Below, one piece after another: positions 18,665 to 27,911 of a stretch of 64,000 nucleotides of DNA. The notes under the pieces are model-generated. The model did not search any database and had not been told where the DNA came from. It worked only from the letters and a program-made list of their open reading frames with translations. The position numbers and the translations under genes are program-made. Numbering within the stretch: the first letter of the stretch is position 1; each line of letters begins with the position of its first letter. Source of the DNA: Diaphorobacter sp. HDW4B (GTDB taxonomy: Bacteria; Pseudomonadota; Gammaproteobacteria; Burkholderiales; Burkholderiaceae_C); contig NZ_CP049905.1 of assembly GCF_011305535.1 (NCBI RefSeq), forward strand, positions 2,759,501 to 2,823,500, given 5' to 3'.

Positions 18665-19558
18665 TCATGAGCGTGCGAGTTCTGTCCACATGGTTTCGGC
18701 GAATGCCGAGAGCTTGCGTTTGGGGCGGTAGACGCGGACGTCGAAGCGGATGTCCATGCGCTTGTCGCCTGCTCTGGCGAGCTTTCCGGCTTTCACATCC
18801 GCGTGCGCCAGCGACCATGGCAGCCACGACATGCCCAGGCCCTTGAGCACGTATTCGTGGTGGGCGTCGGGGGAGTCGCATTCCATCAGGCGCTTGAGTT
18901 TGGGTGCGGCGGGGTGGTGGGCGAGGTGGTCTTCCACCAAGCGGCCCAGCGCGAGGCTGCGTGCGTAGGCGACGTAGGGCGTGGGTGTGTCGTTGTTGAG
19001 TGCGTAGCGGGGCTCGCCGGAGGTGTAGGCCTGCGAGAGCGGCACGAGTTTGTCGGAGGCGAGGGTGACGTGCAGGTACTGTCTCGCGTCCAGCGGTACG
19101 ACCAGCGCGGGGTGGTGGAAGAGCACGGAGAAGTCCGCATCGCCCTGCTGCAGCGCCCGCACGGTTTCTGCGAGTGAGCCGGTGAGGATGTGGAGTTCGC
19201 CATCGCTGAGTTGCGAGCGCACGCGCATGAGCCAGTCGGCCACCACGGTGCGTGCCAGTGTGCGGCCGGTGGCGAGGGTGACGTTGCGCGCATGACGGCC
19301 TGCGATGGTCTGCAGTTCTTCGCGCGATTGGGTGAGGGTGCGGGTGAGCTGCTCTGCGGTTTCCAGAAAGGCTTCGCCCGATGGCGTGAGCCGTACCGGG
19401 CCGCTGCCTTGGGCGATGAGCGGCGTGCCGGCCCAGGCTTCGAGCGCGCGGATGCGGCGGCCGAAGGCGGGGTGGGTCACGTGTCGCAGCTCGGCTGCGC
19501 GGGTGAAGCTGCGTTCCTTCGCCAGCGCGATGAAGTCTTCCAGCCATTTGAGTTGCAT
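18665..19558 (-). CDS. LysR-family transcriptional regulator
   Basis: 297-residue LysR-type regulator. The N-terminal winged helix-turn-helix is MQLKWLEDFIALAKERSFTRAAELRHVTHPAFGRRIRALEAWAGTPLIAQ, with proline after TH and FGRR where many members have SQSAVSRQI. A substrate-binding effector domain follows from about residue 90. The gene lies upstream of the Bug receptor and M14 hydrolase on the same strand, with a repeat between. It likely controls that module, although it is not divergent from it as is usual. The start ATG 19558 begins at the conserved first helix. Confidence 0.93.
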   Translation of the reverse strand: MQLKWLEDFIALAKERSFTRAAELRHVTHPAFGRRIRALEAWAGTPLIAQGSGPVRLTPSGEAFLETAEQLTRTLTQSREELQTIAGRHARNVTLATGRTLARTVVADWLMRVRSQLSDGELHILTGSLAETVRALQQGDADFSVLFHHPALVVPLDARQYLHVTLASDKLVPLSQAYTSGEPRYALNNDTPTPYVAYARSLALGRLVEDHLAHHPAAPKLKRLMECDSPDAHHEYVLKGLGMSWLPWSLAHADVKAGKLARAGDKRMDIRFDVRVYRPKRKLSAFAETMWTELARS

Positions 19559-19581
19559 GGCCGGAACCCTTCTTTCTTGAG

Positions 19582-20406
19582 TTATGGACGCGCCGCGTTG
19601 AGCGTGTCGCGTGTGGCGAGCGCGGCTTTGCGTGCGGCCGCGGCGAAGTCATCGCCGGACGATGCGTACAGAATTGCGCGCGACGAGTTCACGGCGATCA
19701 GGCCATCTTGCGTGAGGCCTGCGCGCACGGTCGCAACCGCGTCGCCGCCCTGCGCGCCCACGCCGGGGATCAGCAGCGGCAGGGTGGGAGCGAGTTCGCG
19801 CACGCGTTCGATTTCTGCAGGGTAGGTCGCGCCCACGACGAGGCCGAGCTGGCCGTTCTTGTTCCACGGGCCTTGCGCGAGCTTGGCGACATGTTCGTAG
19901 ACCATGGGGTTGCCTTCGACGCTGGCCAGGCGCTGGGCCTGCAGGTCGTTGCCACCGGGGTTGGAGGTGCGGCACAGCAGGAACGCGCCCTTGCCGTGGT
20001 ATTGCAGATAGGGCTCGACGGAATCAAAGCCCATGAACGGTGAGAGCGTGACCGCGTCGGCACCGTAGCGCTCGAAGGCTTCCTTCGCGTACTGCTCGGC
20101 GGTGGAGCCGATGTCGCCGCGTTTGGCGTCCAGAATCACCGGCACATGCGGGGCGGTCGTGCGCATGTGCTGCATCAGGCGTTCGAGCTGATCTTCCGCG
20201 CGATGGGCTGCGAAATAGGCGATCTGCGGCTTGAACGAGTTGGCCAGATCGGCCGTGGCATCGACGATGGCGGCGCAGAAATCGTAGATCTTGTGCGGGT
20301 CGCCCCGCATGGCCTGCGGGAAGCGGCTGGGTTCGGGGTCCAGGCCCACGCACAGCATGGACTGATTTTGCGTCGAGGCGTCGCGCAGCATTTCGGTGAA
20401 GGTCAT
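19582..20406 (-). CDS. pyrF: Orotidine 5'-phosphate decarboxylase, type 2
   Basis: 274-residue PyrF, last step of UMP synthesis (OMP to UMP + CO2). The catalytic Lys-Asp array is in [10 protein letters not shown] (about residues 98-107), with [11 protein letters not shown] near the N-terminus and a phosphate-binding end [12 protein letters not shown]. Length and motifs fit the type 2 subfamily rather than the shorter E. coli type. ATG 20406 gives MTFTEML, the usual start; the frame upstream is antisense to the divergent permease gene. It shares a 57-bp divergent promoter region with the EamA gene. Confidence 0.96.
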   Translation of the reverse strand: MTFTEMLRDASTQNQSMLCVGLDPEPSRFPQAMRGDPHKIYDFCAAIVDATADLANSFKPQIAYFAAHRAEDQLERLMQHMRTTAPHVPVILDAKRGDIGSTAEQYAKEAFERYGADAVTLSPFMGFDSVEPYLQYHGKGAFLLCRTSNPGGNDLQAQRLASVEGNPMVYEHVAKLAQGPWNKNGQLGLVVGATYPAEIERVRELAPTLPLLIPGVGAQGGDAVATVRAGLTQDGLIAVNSSRAILYASSGDDFAAAARKAALATRDTLNAARP

Positions 20407-20463
20407 GGGCGCAATTTTAATTGGACAGGCAATTTCTTCCATAGGCAGGCAGAATCGCCCCCT

Positions 20464-21348
20464 ATGCCAACGCTTTCCCGACGCCAATTGGTGCTGTTGG
20501 TCCTGCTCACCGTGATCTGGGGTCTGAACTGGCCCGTGATGAAGCAAGGCCTCGCACATTTCCCGCCGCTCACTTTCCGTGCCATCTCGTTGGTGATGGG
20601 CCTGCCCGTGATTGGACTGGCCGTCTGGCTGCAGAAGGCGTCGTTTCGCATTCCGCGCGAATACTGGGGCACGCTGATCAAACTGGCGATTCCCAACGTC
20701 GTGCTCTGGCACTGTCTGATGATTCTGGCGATCCCCAATCTGACCAGCGGTCGCGCGGCGATTCTGGCCTACACCATGCCGATTTTTTCAGCCGTGGTGG
20801 GCAGCTTGGTCTTCAAGGACAAGCTCGCAGGTCGCGGTTGGATTGGCGTGGCGGCTGCCGCGCTGGGCGTGATCCTGCTGCTGTGGCACGAGGTGGGCTC
20901 GCTTGGCAGCAGGCCCTTTGGCGTGGGGTTGATGCTGATCTCCGCGCTGAGCTGGGCTGTCGGCACGCAACTGCTGCGCCGTACGCACATGCCGGTGCCG
21001 CTGCTCACGCTGGCGTTCTGGATGATCGCGATTGCCTGCGTGGTGCTGGTGATCGTGGCCACGGTGTTCGAGCACGACAAATGGGTGGCGCTTCCCGATG
21101 GTCCTGCCGTTTTCGGCATTCTGTACAACGCGTTTCTGGCGCTCGGTTTTGCGCAGGTGACGTGGTTCTTCCTGGCCAAGACCTTGCCGCCCGTGGCATC
21201 GACGCTCAGCGTGATGTTGATTCCGGTGATCGGGGTGTTCAGCGGGGCGGTGTGGTTGGGGGAAGTGTTGCACTGGCAGGACTGGACCGCCGTAGGCCTC
21301 ATGATGGTAGCCATAGCCTCCGTCCTCTGGCCTGTGCGGAAGACTTGA
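20464..21348 (+). CDS. EamA/DMT-family transporter
   Basis: 294-residue inner membrane permease of the drug/metabolite transporter superfamily with two EamA repeats and about ten membrane segments ([14 protein letters not shown] in the first helix, [19 protein letters not shown] in the first repeat, [18 protein letters not shown] in the second). ATG 20464 begins just before the first hydrophobic helix. The substrate cannot be told from sequence; many relatives export amino acids or metabolites. It is divergent from pyrF with only 57 bp between the starts. Confidence 0.9.
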   Translation: MPTLSRRQLVLLVLLTVIWGLNWPVMKQGLAHFPPLTFRAISLVMGLPVIGLAVWLQKASFRIPREYWGTLIKLAIPNVVLWHCLMILAIPNLTSGRAAILAYTMPIFSAVVGSLVFKDKLAGRGWIGVAAAALGVILLLWHEVGSLGSRPFGVGLMLISALSWAVGTQLLRRTHMPVPLLTLAFWMIAIACVVLVIVATVFEHDKWVALPDGPAVFGILYNAFLALGFAQVTWFFLAKTLPPVASTLSVMLIPVIGVFSGAVWLGEVLHWQDWTAVGLMMVAIASVLWPVRKT

Positions 21349-21386
21349 ACTTTTGTTTTTTGGTTGGGTCGTCGCTCGTTTTGAGG

Positions 21387-21479
21387 TGACGATATAGGCC
21401 CTCATGCTTTGTTGCAAAGCCTTGCCGTACGAGAGTACTGTCTGCGGCTTCGCGTCGCGCCTGAGGGCCTATCTCGTCA
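21387..21479. repeat. Covarying hairpin element, copy 1
   Basis: Long imperfect hairpin. The outer stem TGACGA (21387-21392)/TCGTCA (21474-21479), a T/C mismatch, and the middle stem ATAGGCCCTCA (21394-21404)/TGAGGGCCTAT (21462-21472) pair perfectly. The upper stem AAGCC (21417-21421) pairs with GGCTT. The apical segment TTGCCGTACG, then A, then GAGTACTGTCTGC is nearly identical to copy 2 at 52172-52267, while the stems differ by compensatory changes. It sits 39 nt past the EamA stop. Confidence 0.75.
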
Positions 21480-21558
21480 TTGTGGTTTGGGGTTCAAGCG
21501 CCCTGTTCGCTGCGGAGCTCGCTGTCTGAAGTCGGGCATCCATCTGTTGTTTTGCCCA

Positions 21559-21585
21559 AGAAAAAACCGCCCTGAGGCGGTTTGG
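21559..21585 (-). terminator. Rho-independent terminator of the lipoprotein operon
   Basis: Stem AAACCGCC (21564-21571) / GGCGGTTT (21576-21583) with a CTGA loop. On the minus strand it continues TTTCTTGGG. It lies 50 nt beyond the FlgO-like gene stop. Confidence 0.7.
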
Positions 21586-21632
21586 TTCTTTGTGATGGTC
21601 ACTCAGACGATCACGTGATTCGCTTTGTTGAA

Positions 21633-22205
21633 TCAGCGTGGTGCGCCCAGAAGGCGTTTGACATCGCGGTCCATGGGGAGGGCGTAGTCGTAGCCACGGA
21701 TGATGCGGCTGTCTTCGGTGCGGACCAGTTTGGTGCTCACGTAGGTGTAGGCTGCGGCGGGCGAGTAGGTGCCGACCAGAACCATCACGGCGTTGTGCTG
21801 GCGAGCGATGTCGCGCACTTCGCGGGACAGGAGCAATTCGCCTGCGCCTTCACGCACGAACACGTTGCCGCGCAGCTTGATTTCCTTGACGTTGAAACCG
21901 GACATCGCCATGTTGGTGGCGTATTGCTCGGACAGCGTGCGGCCCAGAGGTGCCGAGCGGGCCGTGTCGTTCACGTCCACGATGGTGGCGACCAGCACGG
22001 GGCCGGGGCCGATGGAGTTGGCGTCCAGACCAGCCAGCAGCTTGCTCACAGCATCCTTGCTGCTGTTGAGGAAGGCGTTGTCGTTGGCGTCCTTGTAAGT
22101 GGGTTCAGTGCGGACGGCGACGGGCTCGGACCGGAACACGGAGCAGCCTGCCAGCATGGAGGCCGCAGCCACTGCGAGAAGAGCGATCTTGCTGCGATTC
22201 ATCAT
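21633..22205 (-). CDS. FlgO-family outer membrane lipoprotein
   Basis: 190-residue predicted lipoprotein: signal peptide with lipobox LAGC (Cys about 21), then a FlgO-like domain (DAVSKLLAGL, VATIVDVNDTARSAPLGRTLSEQYATNM, FNVKEIKLRGNVFVREGAGELLLSREV). FlgO-type proteins were described as outer membrane lipoproteins supporting flagella in Vibrio, but no flagellar genes are near, so that role should not be assumed. The start ATG overlaps the stop of the preceding lipoprotein gene (ATGATG), so the two are coupled. It ends before a clear terminator. Confidence 0.8.
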   Translation of the reverse strand: MMNRSKIALLAVAAASMLAGCSVFRSEPVAVRTEPTYKDANDNAFLNSSKDAVSKLLAGLDANSIGPGPVLVATIVDVNDTARSAPLGRTLSEQYATNMAMSGFNVKEIKLRGNVFVREGAGELLLSREVRDIARQHNAVMVLVGTYSPAAAYTYVSTKLVRTEDSRIIRGYDYALPMDRDVKRLLGAPR

Positions 22206-22777
22206 TGGCCCACCACCTTCATGTTGACCGGACGGAAGTGCGTGGACTTGGCGAACAGCGGCACATCGGCGTTGGCAAGGTAGTACACGTCGGATTCGCG
22301 CGAGACGAACATGCCGTTGTTGGTCACGGTGGTCGTCAGGATGACTTCGGTGTTCGAGCCGGATGCATCGGGCTCTTCGGTGTAGGCACCCACATTGGCG
22401 TGACCGGGCGTCTTCACCACTTGCGCGTTGTAGGTGACTTCCAGTTGTTGGCTGGGGGTCGACTGGACCTTCACACCCGAGTCGATCAGGCGGGTGATCA
22501 GCAGATCACGGAAACCGGTATCGAAGGCGCTGGCGTTGGGGGCGAGCGTCACGTAAACAGGTGTGCCAGCGTTGAAGCCGGAACGCGCCAGATTGTCGCG
22601 AGTGCGCTCGGCAACATCGCGCGACATGGCGTCCCAGTGGCCTGCTGCGCGGACCTTGTATTGGCTTGATTCTGCGAAATTCTTTGTCAGCGGTACCGGC
22701 GGTGTGCCGCAGCCGGTCAACGTCACAGCCATGCCAGCGACAGCCGCAGCAAGGCCGAGCTTCTTGTAAATAGCCAT
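22202..22777 (-). CDS. Predicted lipoprotein of unknown function
   Basis: 191-residue exported protein. ATG 22777 has a strong GGAGGGAAGT ribosome binding site. The signal peptide ends in a lipobox LTGC (Cys about 22). The mature part is polar, with AERTRDNLARSGFNAGTPVYVTLAPNASAFDTGFRDLLITRLIDSGV, reminiscent of proteins that form small periplasmic oligomers, but I do not recognise the family. It is translationally coupled to the FlgO-like lipoprotein that follows, so the two likely act together in the outer membrane or periplasm. Confidence 0.75.
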   Translation of the reverse strand: MAIYKKLGLAAAVAGMAVTLTGCGTPPVPLTKNFAESSQYKVRAAGHWDAMSRDVAERTRDNLARSGFNAGTPVYVTLAPNASAFDTGFRDLLITRLIDSGVKVQSTPSQQLEVTYNAQVVKTPGHANVGAYTEEPDASGSNTEVILTTTVTNNGMFVSRESDVYYLANADVPLFAKSTHFRPVNMKVVGQ

Positions 22778-22949
22778 ACTTCCCTCCATACCAGTAAATG
22801 ATGGGAGCGAAAAACAACACTCCCAGGATCGCTATCGATTCTGGGCAGAGACGTTACAAAAAACAAGAGAAATTATGGGTAAGTGCATGTTGACACAGTA
22901 TTTCTGTTGTTTTGTTCGCAGTTTCTTACCTTGGTATTGACGACCAAAT

Positions 22950-22990
22950 CAAAAAGCAAAGAGGGCGTAACTGGTACGCCCTCTTTCGTG
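22950..22990 (-). terminator. Rho-independent terminator of pgk
   Basis: Perfect 12-bp stem AAAGAGGGCGTA (22958-22969) / TACGCCCTCTTT (22975-22986) with a 5-nt loop. On the minus strand it is followed by GCTTTTTG, 23 nt beyond the pgk stop. Confidence 0.85.
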
Positions 22991-23009
22991 TCAGCCGCGT
23001 GGGGCGGGA

Positions 23010-24200
23010 TCAGCCAGCGCGTTTTTGCAGGATTTCGAAAGCGGGCAGGGTCTTGCCTTCCAGCACTTCGAGGAATGCGCCGCCGCCGGTGGAGATGTAA
23101 CCGACATCCTTTTCGATACCGTACTTGGCGATGGCGGCCAGCGTGTCGCCGCCGCCTGCAATGCTGAAAGCGCTCGACTCGGCAATCGCCTGAGCGATCA
23201 CCTTGGTGCCGTTGGCGAACTGGTCGAACTCGAACACGCCGACCGGGCCGTTCCAGACGATGGTGCCTGCAGCCTTGAGTTGCGCGGCCAGTTTGGCGGC
23301 GGTTTCGGGGCCGATGTCCAGAATCATGTCGTCGTCGGCCACTTCGGTCGCCTTCTTGACGGTGGCAGCAGCGTCGGATGCGAAGTTCTTGGCAACCACC
23401 ACGTCGGTCGGGATCGGCACTTCCGCGCCGCGTGCCTTCATGGACTCGATCACCGCCTTGGCGTCGCCCAGCAGATCGGGCTCAGCCAGCGACTTGCCGA
23501 TCTTCAGGCCCGCGGCCAGCATGAAGGTGTTGGCGATGCCGCCGCCGACGATCAGGCCGTCCACGTTCTTGGACAGGCTTTGCAGAATGGTCAGCTTGGT
23601 CGAGACCTTGGAGCCAGCCACGATGGCCACCAGCGGACGCTTCGGTGCGGCCAGTGCCTTGGTGATGGCGTCGATTTCAGCGGCCAGCAGCGGACCGGCA
23701 GTGGCGGTCTTGGCGTATTCGGCGATGCCGTAGGTCGTGCCTTCCGCGCGGTGGGCGGTGCCGAACGCGTCGTTCACGTAGATGTCGCAGAGCTTGGCCA
23801 TCTTCTGGGCCAGCTCGGGGTTGTTCTTTTTCTCGCCCTTGTTCAGGCGGCAGTTCTCCAGCATCACGAGCTGGCCGGGCTGCACTTCGACGCCATCGAC
23901 CCAGTTGGCGATCACGGGAATCTCGCGGCCCATGAGTTCGGACATGCGCTTGGCCACGGGTGCCAGCGAGTCTTCGGGCTTGAATTCGCCTTCGGTGGGG
24001 CGGCCCAGGTGGCTGGTGACCATCACGGCAGCGCCAGCGTCCAGCGCCATCTGAATGCAGGGAATCGAGGCGCGAATGCGCGTATCTTCGGTGATCTTGC
24101 CGTCATCGTCCTGAGGAACGTTCAGGTCGGCACGAATGAAAACACGCTGTCCGGAGGCCTTGCCCTGAGCGCAGATGTCGGAGAAACGAAGAATATGCAT
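23010..24200 (-). CDS. pgk: Phosphoglycerate kinase
   Basis: 396-residue glycolytic enzyme transferring phosphate between 1,3-bisphosphoglycerate and ADP. The N-terminal substrate domain shows [16 protein letters not shown] and [10 protein letters not shown]; the middle has [18 protein letters not shown]. The C-terminal nucleotide domain has [32 protein letters not shown] and [12 protein letters not shown]. The normal family length is kept and all usual motifs are intact. A single gene with its own terminator; nothing notable was recognised in the 165 bp between it and azlD. Confidence 0.98.
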   Translation of the reverse strand: MHILRFSDICAQGKASGQRVFIRADLNVPQDDDGKITEDTRIRASIPCIQMALDAGAAVMVTSHLGRPTEGEFKPEDSLAPVAKRMSELMGREIPVIANWVDGVEVQPGQLVMLENCRLNKGEKKNNPELAQKMAKLCDIYVNDAFGTAHRAEGTTYGIAEYAKTATAGPLLAAEIDAITKALAAPKRPLVAIVAGSKVSTKLTILQSLSKNVDGLIVGGGIANTFMLAAGLKIGKSLAEPDLLGDAKAVIESMKARGAEVPIPTDVVVAKNFASDAAATVKKATEVADDDMILDIGPETAAKLAAQLKAAGTIVWNGPVGVFEFDQFANGTKVIAQAIAESSAFSIAGGGDTLAAIAKYGIEKDVGYISTGGGAFLEVLEGKTLPAFEILQKRAG

Positions 24201-24365
24201 GATGGTTTCTGGGGGGATGGGAACTGCGCCGGGTCAGCTTGCGGTGTCACGGCGCGGACATAAAACTGCCGCCGATTGTATTTGCCATGGCTGACACGAG
24301 GCTTTGTTCCAGACTTGCCGCAGTGGAAAACAGGAGTTTTCAGGCGGCGGTGGCGACGGCAGGGC

Positions 24366-24701
24366 TTACCAGCCGAGCCCGATGTGCAGTGGCAGATAGA
24401 TGACCATGCCGACCAGAATCGTGCCCAGAATGCCGCGCTTGGTGTAGTAGTAGATCACCGCTCCGGCGAGGGCAGGCAGGCGCGCGTCCATCAGCGTGTG
24501 GATGAACTTGCCCTGCGTCATGAACAGCTCTGGCACGATCACCGCGCCGAGGGCCGCCAACGGCGCGTATTTGAGGCCCCGCCGCAACCATTCGGGCATG
24601 GGCAGTTCCTTGTCTGAAATCATGAAGAACGAGCGCGTGACGATGGTGATGACCGTCAGGCCAATCGTCGCGAGGATCATTTCGAGCACGTACCAGATCA
24701 T
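24366..24701 (-). CDS. azlD: AzlD-family branched-chain amino acid exporter subunit
   Basis: 111-residue small membrane protein of the AzlD family, the partner of AzlC in export of branched-chain or related amino acids. Four hydrophobic stretches are visible, including VLEMILATIGLTVITIVTRSFF and GVYL-like end ILGTILVGMVIYLPLHIGL. RSFFMI is the usual early landmark. The start ATG overlaps the azlC stop (ATGA), and it is the last gene of the def-lipoprotein-fmt-azlC-azlD run. Confidence 0.9.
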   Translation of the reverse strand: MIWYVLEMILATIGLTVITIVTRSFFMISDKELPMPEWLRRGLKYAPLAALGAVIVPELFMTQGKFIHTLMDARLPALAGAVIYYYTKRGILGTILVGMVIYLPLHIGLGW

Positions 24702-25564
24702 GGGCGACGCTCCTCGGATTCATTCGCTGCGGTCGATTCGGCTGCGTTGACCTCTTCTTTCAGCTTGGCTTCTGCGGTCTGCCGGAGCTTCATGCGCTTC
24801 ATGTGGCGATCCGCCGATTCGAACATCAGGCCTGCAGCCACGGCGGCCACCACGGCCACCAGAATGTTCATCTTGAGCGGCAGCGCAAACGCGGCAATCG
24901 CGGCAGTGCCTGCCACGGCGGTCGCCAGCACGGTGAATCGGTCGTTGATCATGGACAGCAGAATGCCAAGCAGCGCCAGAACGCCCGCAAAGCCAAGGCC
25001 CCAGGACAGCGGAATCGCATTGGCCAGCAACATGCCCGCAACCGATGGGATCTGCCACATCATCCAGTTGGTCGAGGCTGCTCCGGAGAAGTAGGCGACT
25101 TGTCCAGGAGCGGGCTTGGCGTCCGGAAAGCGTTTCATGAAGCCGACAAAGATGACGTCACCGCTGAAATATCCGAGCAGAAGACGCTTGTTTCGCGGAA
25201 ATTCATGAAAGTAGCTGCGCCACATCTGGCTGAAGATCACAAAGCGCAGGTTCACACAGATGGCGGTCAGCCAGATCACCCAGAGCGGCGCTCCCGCCAC
25301 CAGCAGCGGCAGCACGGCCAATTGGGCGCTGCCTGCGTAGATCAGCAGCGACATGAAGATCGACAGCGGCACCGAAAGGCCACTCTTGACCATGGCCACG
25401 CCTGTCACGAGGCCCCAGGCGGCGATGCCGATGCCGGTGCCCATCATGTCGCTCACGCCGAGCTTGTAATACGGCTCCTTCATCATCGCCCGCCATTGCG
25501 CCCACTGCTCCCGGGCAAATTGCCGAAAGCGCGCGCAGAGCTCGGAGAAGGTGGGGCGAGTCAT
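24698..25564 (-). CDS. azlC: AzlC-family amino acid exporter
   Basis: 288-residue inner membrane protein of the AzlC/YgaZ family, with AzlD forming an exporter of branched-chain amino acids or similar metabolites. MGTGIGIAAWGLVTGVAMVKSGLS and FVFAGSAQ-type core MSLLIYAGSAQLAVLPLL match the family's first half; NLRFVIFSQMWRSY is a well-conserved loop. The charged C-terminal tail after residue 245 (ADRHMKRMKLRQTAEAKLKEEVN) is longer than in typical homologues. ATG 25564 lies 31 nt after fmt, so co-transcription is likely. Confidence 0.9.
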   Translation of the reverse strand: MTRPTFSELCARFRQFAREQWAQWRAMMKEPYYKLGVSDMMGTGIGIAAWGLVTGVAMVKSGLSVPLSIFMSLLIYAGSAQLAVLPLLVAGAPLWVIWLTAICVNLRFVIFSQMWRSYFHEFPRNKRLLLGYFSGDVIFVGFMKRFPDAKPAPGQVAYFSGAASTNWMMWQIPSVAGMLLANAIPLSWGLGFAGVLALLGILLSMINDRFTVLATAVAGTAAIAAFALPLKMNILVAVVAAVAAGLMFESADRHMKRMKLRQTAEAKLKEEVNAAESTAANESEERRP

Positions 25565-25595
25565 GAAAGAAACTGTGGGAAAAGCAAGTGTCGGG

Positions 25596-26612
25596 TCAGG
25601 TAGTTGTTTGGTCGGAACCCAGAACATCACCGGATTTGACGGCAAAACCGCGCAGGAAGTCGGCAAAAGGCAGTCGTTTGCCGCCAGCGCGTTGCAATGC
25701 CGTCAGGCGCAGAATCGTGCCGTTGCCACAGGCGACATCCATGCCGTTCGTTCCGATTTCCAGAATTTGACCAACGGGTGAATTCTGCGCTTTTGCTCGC
25801 AACTGCGCTTGAACTGCGGAATCGGATTCCGTTTCCAAGGGCAATTCAGCGGCCCAGACCTTGATGGTTTCGCCGTTGAACGTGGTCGATGCGGCAGGGA
25901 AGGGGTCGAAGGCACGCACGCGGCGCGAGGTCACCTCGGCAGGCAGATTCCAGTCGATGGCGCTTTCGGCCTTTTCGATCTTGTGTGCGTAAGTCACGCC
26001 CGCCTCGGGTTGCTTGATGGGTGTCAATGTGCCGCAGGCCGCGATTTCGAGCGCCTCGACGATCATGCGACCGCCCAGATCGGCCAGCTTGTCGTGCAGC
26101 GTGGCGGTGGTGTCTTTGCCCGAAATCGGCAGGGCCTCGACGAGCAGCATGTCGCCGGTGTCCAGCCCCGCATCCATCTGCATGATGGTGACGCCCGTTT
26201 CGGCATCACCCGCTTCGATGGCGCGGTGGATGGGTGCCGCGCCGCGCCAGCGTGGCAGCAGGCTGGCGTGGATGTTCAGGCAGCCGAGGCGGGGCAAGTC
26301 GAGCACCCACTGCGGCAGGATCAGCCCGTAGGCCGCCACCACCATGCAGTCCGCATCGCTGGCCAGCAGGGCCTCCTTGGCAGCGGTGGCCTCATCGGGA
26401 TACTTGCCATCCAGGCGCAGGCTGCGCGGCTGGCTCACGGGAATGCCGTGTTCCAGCGCGCATTGCTTGACGGGCGAAGCCTGCAGCTTCATGCCGCGAC
26501 CGGCGGGGCGGTCGGGCTGGGTGAGCACCAGCGGCACCTCGAACCCGGCGGCGAGCAGGCGCTTGAGCGCCACGGCGGCGAATTCGGGGGTTCCGGCAAA
26601 AACGATCTTCAT
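25596..26612 (-). CDS. fmt: Methionyl-tRNA formyltransferase
   Basis: 338-residue enzyme that formylates initiator Met-tRNA using 10-formyl-THF. [20 protein letters not shown] is the canonical start; the active site region has [20 protein letters not shown] (Asn, His) and [11 protein letters not shown] (Asp). ATG 26612 is chosen over an in-frame ATG nine bases upstream because AGGA sits 8 nt before it. Slightly longer than E. coli Fmt, with extra residues in the C-terminal domain. It lies in an operon with def, the classic pairing, with a lipoprotein gene between them. Confidence 0.97.
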   Translation of the reverse strand: MKIVFAGTPEFAAVALKRLLAAGFEVPLVLTQPDRPAGRGMKLQASPVKQCALEHGIPVSQPRSLRLDGKYPDEATAAKEALLASDADCMVVAAYGLILPQWVLDLPRLGCLNIHASLLPRWRGAAPIHRAIEAGDAETGVTIMQMDAGLDTGDMLLVEALPISGKDTTATLHDKLADLGGRMIVEALEIAACGTLTPIKQPEAGVTYAHKIEKAESAIDWNLPAEVTSRRVRAFDPFPAASTTFNGETIKVWAAELPLETESDSAVQAQLRAKAQNSPVGQILEIGTNGMDVACGNGTILRLTALQRAGGKRLPFADFLRGFAVKSGDVLGSDQTTT

Positions 26613-26691
26613 GGGGCTCATCCTGGTTGTTCTTCTGGAAACTTCTGCGATCCATCGGTGGGTTGTGGTGGCCATGCGCCAACCCGCGCCG

Positions 26692-27210
26692 TCAGAAAGC
26701 GCGGAAGTCGTCGGCCGTGGGCTCGTCGGTGAACATCACCTTGGCCAGATGGCCTTCTTGGTCGATGTGGAGATGACCGAGGCGGCGCAGGTTCATGTCG
26801 TCCATGAAACGGTAGGTCCAGACCTTGCCCTTGAAGCTGGCGACTTCGGTGATCTCGTACGGCGGGCCGTAGAAGTCGAGCACCTGACGGCGGGTGCTGC
26901 CGATCGGCGTGCGCGACAGATGCATGAAGTCCAGCACCTGCGTGTACGAGACCAACTGACCCGCGGCGTCGAAGTCTGCGTGATGGACCTCGCGGCCCAT
27001 GGGGAGGGTGGAGTACAGCCAGCGCTGACCGCCATTCGGCAGCGTGATCACGTTCATCGGAGCGCCCATGCGGGACTGCACCTGAGCCGTGCTTTCGCCA
27101 CGCTCGGGCGGGCTGAAGCTGGCGCAGCCTGCCAGCACGATGCAGGTCAAGAGGGCCGCGGCACTTGAACGAAGGCTGGCAGGCCAGCGGATGCCTGCCA
27201 TGCGCATCAT
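26692..27210 (-). CDS. OmlA/SmpA-like outer membrane lipoprotein
   Basis: 172-residue predicted lipoprotein: signal peptide and lipobox VLAGC near residue 28. Two short BamE/SmpA-like repeats follow ([31 protein letters not shown] and [32 protein letters not shown]), each with the G-x(n)-V-x(3)-G-P pattern seen in SmpA/OmlA domains. This suggests an outer membrane assembly or envelope role (inference). The start ATG overlaps the def stop with GAGGAA upstream. It is placed between def and fmt, a position I associate with Comamonadaceae. Confidence 0.8.
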   Translation of the reverse strand: MMRMAGIRWPASLRSSAAALLTCIVLAGCASFSPPERGESTAQVQSRMGAPMNVITLPNGGQRWLYSTLPMGREVHHADFDAAGQLVSYTQVLDFMHLSRTPIGSTRRQVLDFYGPPYEITEVASFKGKVWTYRFMDDMNLRRLGHLHIDQEGHLAKVMFTDEPTADDFRAF

Positions 27211-27719
27211 GCGCGTTCCTCGCTCTTTTTCTGCTTGAGCAGCTTGGTCTTGATGCGGTTGCGCTTGAGGGGCGAGAGGTATTCGACGAATACCTTGCCA
27301 AGCAGGTGATCGAGCTCGTGCTGCACGCACACGGCGAGCAGGCCATCGGCCTCGATCACGCGGGACTGGCCGTCGCGGTCGGTGGCGCGCACGTGGACTT
27401 GCTCCGAGCGCTCCACGCCGTCGTAGATGCCGGGCACGGACAGGCAGCCCTCGTCGCCGACCACCTTCTCGTCGCTGTACCAGGTGATCTCGGGGTTGAT
27501 CAGCACCATGGGCTGGTCGCGGTCCTCCGACACGTCGATCACGACGATGCGCTCGTGAATGTCCACCTGCGTGGCGGCCAGGCCGATGCCGTTGGCGTCG
27601 TACATGGTCGCGAGCATGTCGTCGAGGATCGCGCGCACGCGCTCATCCACGGCCTGCACAGGCTGGGCAACCTTGTGGAGCCGAGGGTCGGGGTAACAGA
27701 GAATGGGAAGAATTGCCAT
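27207..27719 (-). CDS. def: Peptide deformylase
   Basis: 170-residue metalloenzyme removing the N-formyl group from nascent proteins. All three motifs are present: [10 protein letters not shown] (45-53), EGCLSVPG with metal ligand C92, and QHELDHLLG with H134, E135, H138. First gene of the def-lipoprotein-fmt-azlC-azlD run and divergent from the LysM gene. Nothing is missing; the C-terminal helix is rich in Lys/Arg as in other proteobacterial Def. Confidence 0.98.
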   Translation of the reverse strand: MAILPILCYPDPRLHKVAQPVQAVDERVRAILDDMLATMYDANGIGLAATQVDIHERIVVIDVSEDRDQPMVLINPEITWYSDEKVVGDEGCLSVPGIYDGVERSEQVHVRATDRDGQSRVIEADGLLAVCVQHELDHLLGKVFVEYLSPLKRNRIKTKLLKQKKSEERA

Positions 27720-27911
27720 GTCCAGACGTGAAATATGTCGCTATTTTCGCCACTTTTGCCGATTCCTGCGGGGGGTGAACGCAATAATCATTGCTCTATC
27801 AAGGGCTTGGGCTGAGAATCTGAGATCGTTTGTAACGTTGTGCGTGCGAAAACCAAGAAGCATTTTCTATGGTGCACCACAGCCATATGGTCGTTGAGAG
27901 GGCGAAATTCA

